From a virus, in IMG/VR virus record IMGVR_UViG_3300047408_000182, positions 1-32,787 of that record: a DNA stretch of 32,787 nt; one strand, written 5' to 3'. Below, piece after piece: positions 26,458 through 32,078 of this stretch. The notes under the pieces are model-generated. The model made no database searches, was not told the origin of the DNA, and saw only the letters and a list, made by a program, of their open reading frames with translations. The number at the start of each line of letters is the position of its first letter. The stretch's first letter is position 1. The position numbers and the translations under genes were made by a program.

Positions 26458-26682
26458 ATGGTGACGCAAGAGGTCGGCAAGATCGCAACGTCAGCCGTGG
26501 AAGCGATGAAGTCCACGCCGCTCGCAATCGCGCTGCTGGTGGTGAACGTGGGCTTTCTCAGCTTCGCCGCCTACGTGCTGGGCGAAGTCGCCGCCAATGC
26601 CAGCGAGCGCAACAAGTCGCAGCTCGAATTGATCAGCAGGCTCGTCACCGACATCCGCGATTGCCGCCAGGGGCCAAACTAA
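26458..26682 (+). CDS. Single-pass membrane protein, second member of a paralogous pair
   Basis: The ATG at 26458 follows GAAGGAACT and gives 74 residues. The membrane helix is at about 20-42, and a charged, predicted helical tail ends with a cysteine close to residue 70. It is clearly related to the product of 25936-26169: EVGKIATSAVEAMKS here corresponds to EGAKVASSFLEAMKS there. Duplicated small membrane proteins near lysis genes often act as dual holins or regulators. Here this is inference. Confidence 0.6.
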   Translation: MVTQEVGKIATSAVEAMKSTPLAIALLVVNVGFLSFAAYVLGEVAANASERNKSQLELISRLVTDIRDCRQGPN

Positions 26683-26699
26683 CAAAGATGGAGAGGCAA

Positions 26700-28268
26700 A
26701 TGAGACTTTTGGCCATCCTTGCGACTGGGCTTGCACTCTGCTTTGGCGCCCATGCGCAACAGGCGCTCGATCCGCCCGCGACGTACAACTGCGGGCTGGC
26801 GCGATGCAGCATCACATTCGATCCCACGTCGATGGGTGGAGACTGGTCATGCTATGGGCCCGTGGGCAGTTGCGGTCCCGGCGTTGCAAGACATTTCGAC
26901 GCTGCCTGCGCGGGCGGCACGACCGACACCGCCACAGCGCTCGCGAATTGGTGGGCGTACGGTCACAGCCTGGGAACCAGCTTGGCGAAGCTGCGTATTC
27001 CGCCCGGCCAGTTGTGCGGCTTTGGTACCAATCAGAGCTTGGTCTGCGACACCATCAAAGACGATCCGGCAACGTTGATCCGCAACGCCTACATCTGGGG
27101 CTACGGCACGTCTTGGGATCGGATGCAACTCGGCGGCAACGGCTTTCGCAGCGACAATGTTGGGCAGGGATTTTCCTCAGCGCTCATCGACGAGGCGTTT
27201 GCCGGCGCAACGACTGTCCGAGTCATCGATGGCCACGTTGGGATCTTTGCCGTCGGCGACTGGGTCATCGTCACTGGGTTGCCAGGGCAAGGCTCGGGGT
27301 TCGGCCCGACGCATCAATATCATGAGCACCGGCAAATCACGGCTATCAGCGGGAACACCATCACGTTCGCACACGGCGTGACCCAATCGTACAAAGCGAC
27401 TTATCCGAATTTTAATTCATACAATCCGGGCCAAGGCGGCCCCGCGCAAATCTACCGGATGGCCAACTGCTTCGACACGACCGTCACCTATGCCGGGCTC
27501 ACGCTCACCATCCCGGCCAGCAACGTGCAGAACAACATGACGGGGCGGTCGGTCACGCTACAGGACATGACCGTGCACGGCAGCGTTGGCCCTGGCGCGC
27601 TGGTCGAGGGACACGTCATCGGCGGTTTCTACGCGACGTGGGAGATGGACAAGAACAACGACCTGTTCACCTTCGACGGCGCGTATGTGCACGGGAATAT
27701 CGCCTTCCAGAGCACATCGACGACCCCCGCCAGCATCGCCAACACCCGCGTCAACGGCAGCATCGTCGGCACGCCCAACGACCTCACGATCAAGGGCTCG
27801 GTGATTGTCAATGACCTGCAGGTTGGCGCGACGTGCTGCGGCATGAGCACGGTGCTGACGCTCGACACCGTGCATTATGGGAATGGCCGTCCAGCGGGAC
27901 AGGAGATCGCAAAAGGGTCGCTCCACTACAACGGCGCCGGCATCTTTACCATCAGCCTTGGGGCTTACCAGACCAGCCCGTTCCCCGGTTTGTTTGTGCC
28001 AGGCCACAAATACTTCTTCGGGGACAGTCACGGCGACAACACGTGCACGCCGCTAAAGACCTTCACCGTCCGCGAGGTTGTGCACGTCGATGACGGCACC
28101 GTGCAGATACAGACCGACCTGACCGGGCCACTGCCCAAGCTGTCATGTGCCGATGGCGCAGACTACAGCACCTATGCTCGGTATGCGCTGATGCGCCTCA
28201 ATCAGACTAACGTCACCTACGACAACAATGCGCTGCTGTGGAATTCGAAAGTGTTGGCGCCCCGATGA
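26700..28268 (+). CDS. Exported beta-rich protein, tailspike- or pectate-lyase-like
   Basis: The ATG at 26700 follows GGAGAGG. It encodes a typical Sec signal peptide (MRLLAILATGLALCFGAHA, residues 1-19). The mature part of about 500 residues is almost all beta, with many Gly, Asn and Asp turns, and looks like a parallel beta-helix or tailspike, without a clear catalytic site. Cysteines occur in pairs that could form disulfides in the periplasm. Virion proteins normally lack signal peptides, so this is more likely a secreted phage-encoded factor acting on host surface material or shared with the host during lysogeny. The next gene starts in an ATGA with its stop. A tail role cannot be excluded. 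Confidence 0.6.
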   Translation: MRLLAILATGLALCFGAHAQQALDPPATYNCGLARCSITFDPTSMGGDWSCYGPVGSCGPGVARHFDAACAGGTTDTATALANWWAYGHSLGTSLAKLRIPPGQLCGFGTNQSLVCDTIKDDPATLIRNAYIWGYGTSWDRMQLGGNGFRSDNVGQGFSSALIDEAFAGATTVRVIDGHVGIFAVGDWVIVTGLPGQGSGFGPTHQYHEHRQITAISGNTITFAHGVTQSYKATYPNFNSYNPGQGGPAQIYRMANCFDTTVTYAGLTLTIPASNVQNNMTGRSVTLQDMTVHGSVGPGALVEGHVIGGFYATWEMDKNNDLFTFDGAYVHGNIAFQSTSTTPASIANTRVNGSIVGTPNDLTIKGSVIVNDLQVGATCCGMSTVLTLDTVHYGNGRPAGQEIAKGSLHYNGAGIFTISLGAYQTSPFPGLFVPGHKYFFGDSHGDNTCTPLKTFTVREVVHVDDGTVQIQTDLTGPLPKLSCADGADYSTYARYALMRLNQTNVTYDNNALLWNSKVLAPR

Positions 28269-28438
28269 ACAGCGCGAGAACAGCCGCTCAGATCACCGCG
28301 CTGCTGGTGGCAAAGAACAACATGGACGCCGGCCGGCCCGCGACGTTGAACATGGGCGTCGGCTCGAACGCAGAGCGCCAGTGGCTGCTCGATGCACTTG
28401 CGGTGTTGTTGCAGGCCGAGCTCGAGCGCCGCCAATAA
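28265..28438 (+). CDS. Small hypothetical protein, last gene of the late operon
   Basis: This 57-residue product starts in an ATGA with the stop of the exported protein. It is a short amphipathic helix protein with a leucine-rich C-terminal helix (LLDALAVLLQAELERR). It has no membrane helix or signal peptide. The coupling suggests it works with the preceding protein, but it is not recognised. Confidence 0.5.
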   Translation: MNSARTAAQITALLVAKNNMDAGRPATLNMGVGSNAERQWLLDALAVLLQAELERRQ

Positions 28439-28505
28439 AGACGGGCCTGTAGCCTACTGAGTTTCGCCTCGGACAGGTCCTCCCTCGTCCGAATCCTCGA
28501 CTTGG

Positions 28506-28531
28506 GGCCGGCACTCAGCCGGCCTTATTTT
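28506..28531 (+). terminator. Strong rho-independent terminator of the late operon
   Basis: GGCCGGC (28506-28512) pairs perfectly with GCCGGCC (28518-28524) around the loop ACTCA. TTATTTT (28525-28531) follows immediately. It closes the plus-strand operon 67 bases after the last gene. The stop codon of the minus-strand frameshifted gene lies in its loop. Confidence 0.8.
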
Positions 28532-28638
28532 CGGCCCGCAACGACTCCAAGCGGGCTTGGCGTTTGCGCAAATCGGCCGAGAGAATATTCCGTTGGTGAT
28601 CAGCGCTTCTGGTCGTCGGTCAATTCGCGATTCATCAT
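28515..28638 (-). pseudogene. About 40-residue protein gene with a +1 shift at UGA
   Basis: GGAGGG stands eight bases before the ATG at 28638 on the minus strand. The first frame reads MMNRELTDDQKR and stops at TGA (28602-28600). Skipping one base continues in DHQRNILSADLRKRQARLE and more, ending after ENKAG at a TGA in the late terminator loop. Both parts have the same charged helical character, so they belong to one protein. The site is CGC-TGA-T, like the stop-codon type of +1 programmed shift. Loss of a GC dinucleotide from an ancestral CGCGC is the simpler explanation. It lies 17 bases after the preceding minus-strand gene and would share its operon. Confidence 0.5.
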
Positions 28639-28655
28639 CGAAGCTTCCCTCCCAT

Positions 28656-28976
28656 TCATCGCACCTTCTCGATACTCACGTTGTAAGCTGTCAGCGGTCG
28701 GTTCGGCTTGCCATCGTCGCGCAACGGCGTGTGCGTGCTTTGCGCTCTCCAACATTCCATGGCCGCCTTGGGCGATGGAAAGCGCATCGCCTTAGCGAGG
28801 TCGTGCGTCCAACTGTCAGCGCCGCGCCCGCCGTAGGCATCGACGTTGAACCATTCAAGATACAGCCCGCCGATCGGCTTGCCTTCGATGCGAGCGCGCA
28901 GCAGGTCGACAACGCTGTTCTTCGTCGCTATCGTCGACTTGCCCGGCGGATGGATTTGTCGAATCACGAAGCTCAT
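28656..28976 (-). CDS. Hypothetical phage protein with conserved-looking core
   Basis: The 106-residue product contains the phrases YGGRGADSWTHDLAKAMRF and ECWRAQSTHTPLRDDGKPN, which give it the look of a real cytoplasmic protein family of temperate phages in alphaproteobacteria. Its role is not known. AAGGGCG precedes the start by some eight bases. A 12-codon ORF overlaps the start in an ATGA. It belongs to a series of minus-strand genes downstream of the repressor. Confidence 0.65.
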   Translation of the reverse strand: MSFVIRQIHPPGKSTIATKNSVVDLLRARIEGKPIGGLYLEWFNVDAYGGRGADSWTHDLAKAMRFPSPKAAMECWRAQSTHTPLRDDGKPNRPLTAYNVSIEKVR

Positions 28977-29011
28977 TGCTCGCCCTTATTTGCTTCGTCG
29001 TCCTCGGTCAT
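28973..29011 (-). CDS. Possible 12-residue acidic ORF coupled to the next gene
   Basis: The frame reads MTEDDEANKGEQ, and its TGA overlaps the ATG of the following gene (ATGA on the minus strand). A GGTGGGATG-type stretch upstream could serve as a ribosome site. It may simply deliver ribosomes to the following gene. Its shortness makes chance possible. Confidence 0.25.
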   Translation of the reverse strand: MTEDDEANKGEQ

Positions 29012-29055
29012 TGTTTCATCCCACCTTCACCTTGCGCACCGTCCAGCCCCTCCGG

Positions 29056-29400
29056 TCACTCAGCTGGGTAGGCCACTCGTTCGCTGACCTTGCGCGCCTC
29101 GGTCTCGCCCAGGATAAACTCCACGTCGATGACGTCGCCGTCCTTGAGCGTCGCCCAATTGCGATGGATGAAATCGTGCGCCACCCGGTGCGTGCGCGGA
29201 TTGGCTGGCCAGTCATAGGGATCATACGCAACCCCGCGACACTGATTGGCAACGTAGATGATGGTGTATTCGTCGGCACCACCGCGGTAACCATCACGCC
29301 GCAGCAGATAGCGTTGCGCCTCATTGTTCGGCACCGGGCGGATGCAGATCACCGGGCAGAACGTGCCGGCGTCGCGGATTTCCAGACATTTTATTTCCAT
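29056..29400 (-). CDS. Hypothetical phage protein
   Basis: The 114-residue product starts after GAGGAGG on the minus strand, an excellent ribosome site. It has EAQRYLLRRDGYRGG, DPYDWPANPRTHRVAHDFI and an acidic C-terminal strand (DVIDVEFILGET). This arrangement is seen in small proteins of rhizobial prophages. The Arg, His and Asp spacing could form a nuclease-like or nucleotide-binding site, but this is speculation. It lies nine bases after the preceding gene in the same operon. Confidence 0.65.
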   Translation of the reverse strand: MEIKCLEIRDAGTFCPVICIRPVPNNEAQRYLLRRDGYRGGADEYTIIYVANQCRGVAYDPYDWPANPRTHRVAHDFIHRNWATLKDGDVIDVEFILGETEARKVSERVAYPAE

Positions 29401-29409
29401 GCGGCCTCC

Positions 29410-29664
29410 TCAAGGCGTCTTGCAAGCCAGCTTTACCGAGCGCGGGTCGTCGCGCCGGCCGGCCGTGGTGACGATGTTGTGCTGGTGGCAGACGCTGCAG
29501 GTGACCACGTAACAGCCACAGCGCCTCGCCGGGTACGGCAGCGGCATCGAGCATGTTGCAATGGCGCCGTTCGAGAGATCGAGACCGATGCCGTCCGGGT
29601 ATCTCGGATCAGGCGGATGCTGCGGTTCGCGCCCGCCATCGATCCATTTGGCCTTGAGCGTCAT
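29410..29664 (-). CDS. Small zinc-binding-like protein
   Basis: The 84-residue product has Cys49, Cys51, Cys56 and Cys59 (CGCYVVTCSVC), with Cys38 and Cys81 nearby. This is a likely zinc knuckle or ribbon in the middle of the protein, followed by a TTAGRRDDPRSVKL motif. The pattern TTAGR-x-DDPRSVK is reminiscent of small uncharacterised proteins of rhizobial phages. Its start overlaps the stop of a 23-codon gene (ATGA). A nucleic acid-binding or regulatory role is possible. Confidence 0.65.
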   Translation of the reverse strand: MTLKAKWIDGGREPQHPPDPRYPDGIGLDLSNGAIATCSMPLPYPARRCGCYVVTCSVCHQHNIVTTAGRRDDPRSVKLACKTP

Positions 29665-29732
29665 AGGTTATCCATGCTTTGGCCGCCGCACTGGCGCGCG
29701 AAGCGGTCGGCGAGCACCACGGTTAAACTCAT
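29661..29732 (-). CDS. 23-residue micro-gene coupled at both ends
   Basis: The ORF reads MSLTVVLADRFARQCGGQSM and three more residues. Its ATG overlaps the repressor stop (ATGA), and its TGA overlaps the ATG of the next gene (ATGA). AGGA lies nine bases upstream. Overlaps at both ends keep three genes in a continuous translation chain, which is unlikely by chance. The product has one cysteine and an amphipathic helix. Its function is unknown. Confidence 0.5.
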   Translation of the reverse strand: MSLTVVLADRFARQCGGQSMDNL

Positions 29733-30160
29733 AGTGCGCTTTCCTTTGGCCGTGCTTTGATCGCGTACTTGTCGGTGTAAGCCAATACCATGTCGATCAG
29801 TGCTTGGCGCCGCTTGATGTCACGGAGTGTCTTCAACGCGCGCAGCACGGATATGGTGTCTCGGTCTATTAACCTCATAAATTCATCACGGCTCACCACC
29901 CCGTTGACGTTGGTCAGCGCGCCTGCCGCCGTTGGAAAGAATGTCCCCGGTGCTACTTCAAGCAGATTCGCAATCTCATTCAGTCGATCGCACGTGATGC
30001 GGTCAGTGCCATGCTCATACTTCGCAATCTGCTGAAACGTGATCCCGAGCCCATCACCAAGCTGCTTCTGCGTCATCCCCCTGTCGAGCCGATGCACACG
30101 GATCTGCATACCCATCTGCTTGCCGAAGTCGTTTGCATTCTTTTGGCGTGCGGACCGCAT
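29729..30160 (-). CDS. XRE-family repressor
   Basis: The ATG at 30160 gives 143 residues. Residues 15-75 form a lambda-type helix-turn-helix domain, with RVHRLDRGMTQKQLGDGLGI as the first helices, FQQIAKYEHGTDRI as the recognition region and LLEVAPGTFF as the closing helix. The C-terminal half is helical and may allow dimerisation. There is no LexA-type Ser-Lys peptidase, so induction by RecA cleavage is not expected. A start at 30118 would also keep the full HTH. Tandem and inverted repeats lie at 30251-30280 upstream and are candidate operators. It is the probable lysogeny regulator. Confidence 0.78.
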   Translation of the reverse strand: MRSARQKNANDFGKQMGMQIRVHRLDRGMTQKQLGDGLGITFQQIAKYEHGTDRITCDRLNEIANLLEVAPGTFFPTAAGALTNVNGVVSRDEFMRLIDRDTISVLRALKTLRDIKRRQALIDMVLAYTDKYAIKARPKESAL

Positions 30161-30250
30161 TGACTCGGGTCCCTCTCGGTTGAGTGTCGAGCAGTCGTTC
30201 TCGGCCGCAGTGCCCACGCGAATGCGTTGGCCCAATGTGCCTGTCGATGT

Positions 30251-30280
30251 CGTGAGGTCGTGAGGTTTTGTGCGTCACGA
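30251..30280. promoter_or_regulatory. Operator-like repeats upstream of the repressor
   Basis: CGTGAGGT is repeated head to tail at 30251-30258 and 30259-30266. TCGTGA (30258-30263) is mirrored by TCACGA (30275-30280) with an 11-base spacer. Such short dyads with related half-sites upstream of an XRE gene are typical of its own operators. The core promoter could not be assigned. Confidence 0.4.
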
Positions 30281-30348
30281 TGACCCGCAAGCCAAAAAGC
30301 CGGGGGGTGAAGAACAGGCAGCAAAGCATGCCTGTCGGACGCTTTTAG
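30280..30348 (+). CDS. Possible 22-residue basic peptide opposite the repressor
   Basis: The ATG at 30280 lies at the end of the operator-like dyad and opens a frame MTRKPKSRGVKNRQQSMPVG plus two residues. The peptide is strongly basic. The ribosome site is poor: GAGGT is 14 bases away. It is divergent from the repressor, where a cro-like gene would lie, but is too short to be a Cro. It is kept as a possibility only. Confidence 0.2.
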   Translation: MTRKPKSRGVKNRQQSMPVGRF

Positions 30349-30557
30349 CCCTAGGGCCTGGACAGCACGCCCGCCCCCGGCCAATGATGGCCAGGAGGGC
30401 GCACCCGCCAGGGCGCGTCCGTTGCGTGCGCGCGCTCGAACGCGCGCCGCGTCGGCGATTCGGATAGGGACTCCCGAACTCGCCCTAGCTTTGCTCCGGG
30501 TTCTTCACACCCAGCCGCAACTTTAGTGCGGACAAATTGCTATTGGCAATCGTCGCC

Positions 30558-30677
30558 ATGAAGTTTCCCCCATGGGTACTGGAATGCCGCGCCGGTCCTG
30601 GCGGGGTGGGCGAGTGGACCTCGCGCGTGCATGGCGCCGCGATGAGCGGGTTCGCCACGCATCTGGCCTCAATTTGA
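30558..30677 (+). CDS. Possible 39-residue protein converging on the membrane gene
   Basis: The frame begins MKFPPWVLECRAGPGGVGEW and has mostly G or C in third codon positions, like real genes nearby. It converges with the minus-strand gene ending at 30687. No Shine-Dalgarno sequence is seen before the ATG, and nothing similar is recognised. It may be a small gene or a relic. Confidence 0.22.
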   Translation: MKFPPWVLECRAGPGGVGEWTSRVHGAAMSGFATHLASI

Positions 30678-30686
30678 ATCTGCCTA

Positions 30687-31043
30687 TTATGTCGGCGCGG
30701 CTGGGGTTGATTGCGGCAATGGAGCGGTCACAGGAACGACGCCGCTCGAATTCCACAGTCGAGGCGCGAGCGTCAGGAAACTTGTTGCAATCGCTAGTGA
30801 AGCCAGGACCACTGTGACGATAAATCCCTTGCTAGGCAGATGCGCCACGCGCTCTTCAAGCCGCGCCAAGCGGTCCCTCATGTCCCGGATGTCGGTCCGA
30901 GATTCGGTCAAGTCGCGTTTGAGGTATTGGACGTCGACATCAAGCTTTGCGATCTCAGTCAGCAAAATATCCGAACCTCGTCCCGCCCCACGCGGCGGCG
31001 GCCCGACTTCTGGTTCTGGCGGCTGTATGCGGTCCTTCGCCAA
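30687..31043 (-). CDS. Coiled-coil membrane-anchored protein (XhlA-like)
   Basis: This 118-residue protein probably starts at TTG, as no ATG or GTG fits and GGGG and GAGGG precede it. Residues 1-22 are Pro-rich. Residues 25-70 are a coiled coil with heptads (LTEIAKLDVDVQYLKRDLTE and after). Residues 73-93 are a membrane helix. A short Pro/Ala tail follows. The shape resembles XhlA-type phage haemolysin or holin-accessory proteins. In a lysogeny cluster it could also be an exclusion protein. It starts four bases after the previous gene's stop. Confidence 0.62.
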   Translation of the reverse strand: MAKDRIQPPEPEVGPPPRGAGRGSDILLTEIAKLDVDVQYLKRDLTESRTDIRDMRDRLARLEERVAHLPSKGFIVTVVLASLAIATSFLTLAPRLWNSSGVVPVTAPLPQSTPAAPT

Positions 31044-31047
31044 CCCT

Positions 31048-31305
31048 CTACCCCGAATTCAACGTCAGCCATTCCCACAAAGGCTTGTCGTGATAGCCCC
31101 AGTACCCGGCCACCGAAAAAACTACAAATTTTCCAACTAATTGCCCTGTCGAGTCGATTTGGCTGGCGACTGTCTGTGCGGTAGGACCAGGCGCACTTAC
31201 AACGTACTGCCCTGGCGCAAACTGGTAGCGCAGAGGAAACAGTTCCGCAATTTTCGCCGCAAGCCGCGGATTGTGTTCAGGAGCTATAACGGCAAAAATC
31301 GACAT
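31048..31305 (-). CDS. Small hypothetical cytoplasmic protein
   Basis: The ATG at 31305, with AGGA close upstream, gives 85 residues. The start MSIFAVIAPEHNPRLAAKI and the ending with YWGYHDKPLWEWL are an N-terminal strand-helix and a Trp-rich tail seen in small proteins of rhizobia whose role is unknown. A TTG at 31335 would add ten residues but lacks a ribosome site. It forms an operon with the membrane protein gene after it. Confidence 0.6.
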   Translation of the reverse strand: MSIFAVIAPEHNPRLAAKIAELFPLRYQFAPGQYVVSAPGPTAQTVASQIDSTGQLVGKFVVFSVAGYWGYHDKPLWEWLTLNSG

Positions 31306-31356
31306 GAGTCCTAATTCTCTGTCCTGATCCGTCAACGATTTCGTCGCGGCAGGAAC

Positions 31357-31464
31357 TCAGCCCAGCCGATCAAAGTAAACCTGATAGGAGGCTTGGAAAC
31401 CAGTCAAGGTAGCTAAGCGCCCGTGTCCGATAGCGAGGCTTGGTGCTGGCCCTCGCTGCCCCAT
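31357..31464 (-). CDS. Possible 35-residue protein after the HTH gene
   Basis: The frame begins MGQRGPAPSLAIGHGRLATL and starts 17 bases after the stop of the HTH gene on the same strand. The first eight residues are like the start of P27-type small terminases, but the rest is not, so homology is doubtful. Only a weak GAGAG ribosome site is seen. It is listed because it fits the operon. Confidence 0.3.
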   Translation of the reverse strand: MGQRGPAPSLAIGHGRLATLTGFQASYQVYFDRLG

Positions 31465-31481
31465 AAGTCGTCTCTCTGTTT

Positions 31482-31745
31482 TTAGAGGCGACGGATTCTC
31501 TCCATAACCTCCTCGTGCGTCGGCTCCGTGTCGCCACCGACTGTCGGTCGGAACAATCTCGGAAAGCGCCGGCGCCGCCATTCGTCGATTGCCTCCAATG
31601 AATAGTTGCCGGTTGTCTCGTCCGCTGGGGGAAAGCCGCGCGCGAGCAGTGACGGCAACAGTTGCCGGAAGCGCTCAACCGATATCCCCATGTGACGCGC
31701 TGCCGCTTCAATGGGGATGTCGCCCGGAGGGATACGCAAACGCAT
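31482..31745 (-). CDS. Small helix-turn-helix protein, excisionase candidate
   Basis: The 87-residue product has a MerR/AlpA-like DNA-binding pattern. IPIEAAARHMGISVERFRQL (about 11-30) is the helix-turn-helix, and a wing-like loop with TGNYSLEAIDEW follows, as in excisionases and AlpA-type regulators. The C-terminal part is Arg-rich and then acidic. AGGG is eight bases before the start. It is the gene next to the attachment region and the integrase, the usual place of a recombination directionality factor. That role is inferred from fold and position. Confidence 0.62.
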   Translation of the reverse strand: MRLRIPPGDIPIEAAARHMGISVERFRQLLPSLLARGFPPADETTGNYSLEAIDEWRRRRFPRLFRPTVGGDTEPTHEEVMERIRRL

Positions 31746-31807
31746 CCTGATACCCTGCCCTTGACCTTAATTTCGCACACAGCATTTGTCCCCGGCCCCA
31801 CTCCTTT

Positions 31808-31851
31808 CACTCTCGACGGTGCTGGCTGGCAGGCCAGCACCACTCTCGACG
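31808..31851. repeat. Hairpin bracketed by 11-base direct repeats
   Basis: CACTCTCGACG occurs at 31808-31818 and 31841-31851. Between them GGTGCTGGC (31818-31826) pairs perfectly with GCCAGCACC (31833-31841) around a six-base loop. No T tract follows on either strand, so it is not a terminator. It could be a protein binding site at the end of the attachment region or a regulator of the HTH gene. Confidence 0.55.
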
Positions 31852-31870
31852 TTGAGAACAAAACCGGTCC

Positions 31871-31906
31871 AGTGGGATTCTTGGTGGGACTTTTGGTGGG
31901 ACTTTT
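31871..31906 (+). repeat. Tandem 12-base repeats left of the att core (probable arm sites)
   Basis: TGGTGGGACTTT is repeated at 31882-31893 and 31894-31905, with a degenerate copy (AGTGGGATTCT) just before. The same word appears to the right of the core at 32113-32124 in the same orientation. Repeats on both flanks of a core are typical of integrase arm-binding or Xis sites. Confidence 0.6.
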
Positions 31907-32004
31907 GGCATCGAATCCTGCATTCCGTCGCCCTTTTGTGCGTTTTTCGTTCCCACTCGGGCCGAGCGCCAGAACAGCTAAGTGTTGATTCTGTTGGGGT
32001 ATTT

Positions 32005-32049
32005 TGGTCGGAGCGCCGAGATTTGAACTCGGGACCCCCAGTCCCCCAG
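32005..32049 (-). other. att core: 3' part of a tRNA-Pro(GGG) gene
   Basis: Read on the minus strand, the sequence runs from an anticodon loop CTGGGGG, through the 3' anticodon stem ACTGG, GGGTC and a perfect T arm (CCGAG, seven-base loop TTCAAAT, CTCGG), to the acceptor CGCTCCG, A and CCA. The anticodon GGG, A73 and the G72 that requires C1 all indicate tRNA-Pro. Upstream bases do not pair with the anticodon stem or acceptor, and the D arm is absent, so it is not a functional gene. It is the piece a tRNA-targeting integrase would exchange. Confidence 0.72.
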
Positions 32050-32078
32050 ATAGAGGGACTTAGCGTCATAAGCCTTTG

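Larger units (their letters stand above)
30161..30686. other. About 525-base region upstream of the repressor, without a certain gene
   Basis: Apart from operator-like repeats (30251-30280), it contains a perfect 7-bp GC-only stem (30428-30434 with 30441-30447), a 5-bp stem ATTGC/GCAAT (30536-30550), and two short plus-strand frames that are only possible genes (30280-30348 and 30558-30677). No tRNA, terminator with T tract or strong promoter was recognised. It probably holds the divergent control region of the lysogeny switch. Confidence 0.45.
31746..32078. other. attP-like region between the HTH gene and the integrase
   Basis: This 333-base stretch has no gene. It carries an 11-base direct repeat that brackets a 9-bp hairpin (31808-31851), tandem 12-base repeats (31871-31906) and a 45-base tRNA-Pro 3' sequence (32005-32049). 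The order of arm, core and arm sites is that of a lambda-type attachment site. Confidence 0.6.

Noticed and set aside
29016-29324. A minus-strand frame overlapping the 29056-29400 gene, ending in a basic stretch
   Set aside because: It lies inside a better-supported gene in another frame. Only its last 15 codons are free, and they lack a normal start.
30270-30467. A 65-codon Arg-rich frame upstream of the repressor
   Set aside because: Composition reflects the GC-rich hairpin sequence. There is no ribosome site and no domain character.
31767-32069. A minus-strand frame spanning the att region
   Set aside because: It runs through the tRNA fragment and the tandem repeats, so the frame is explained by site sequences and not by a gene.
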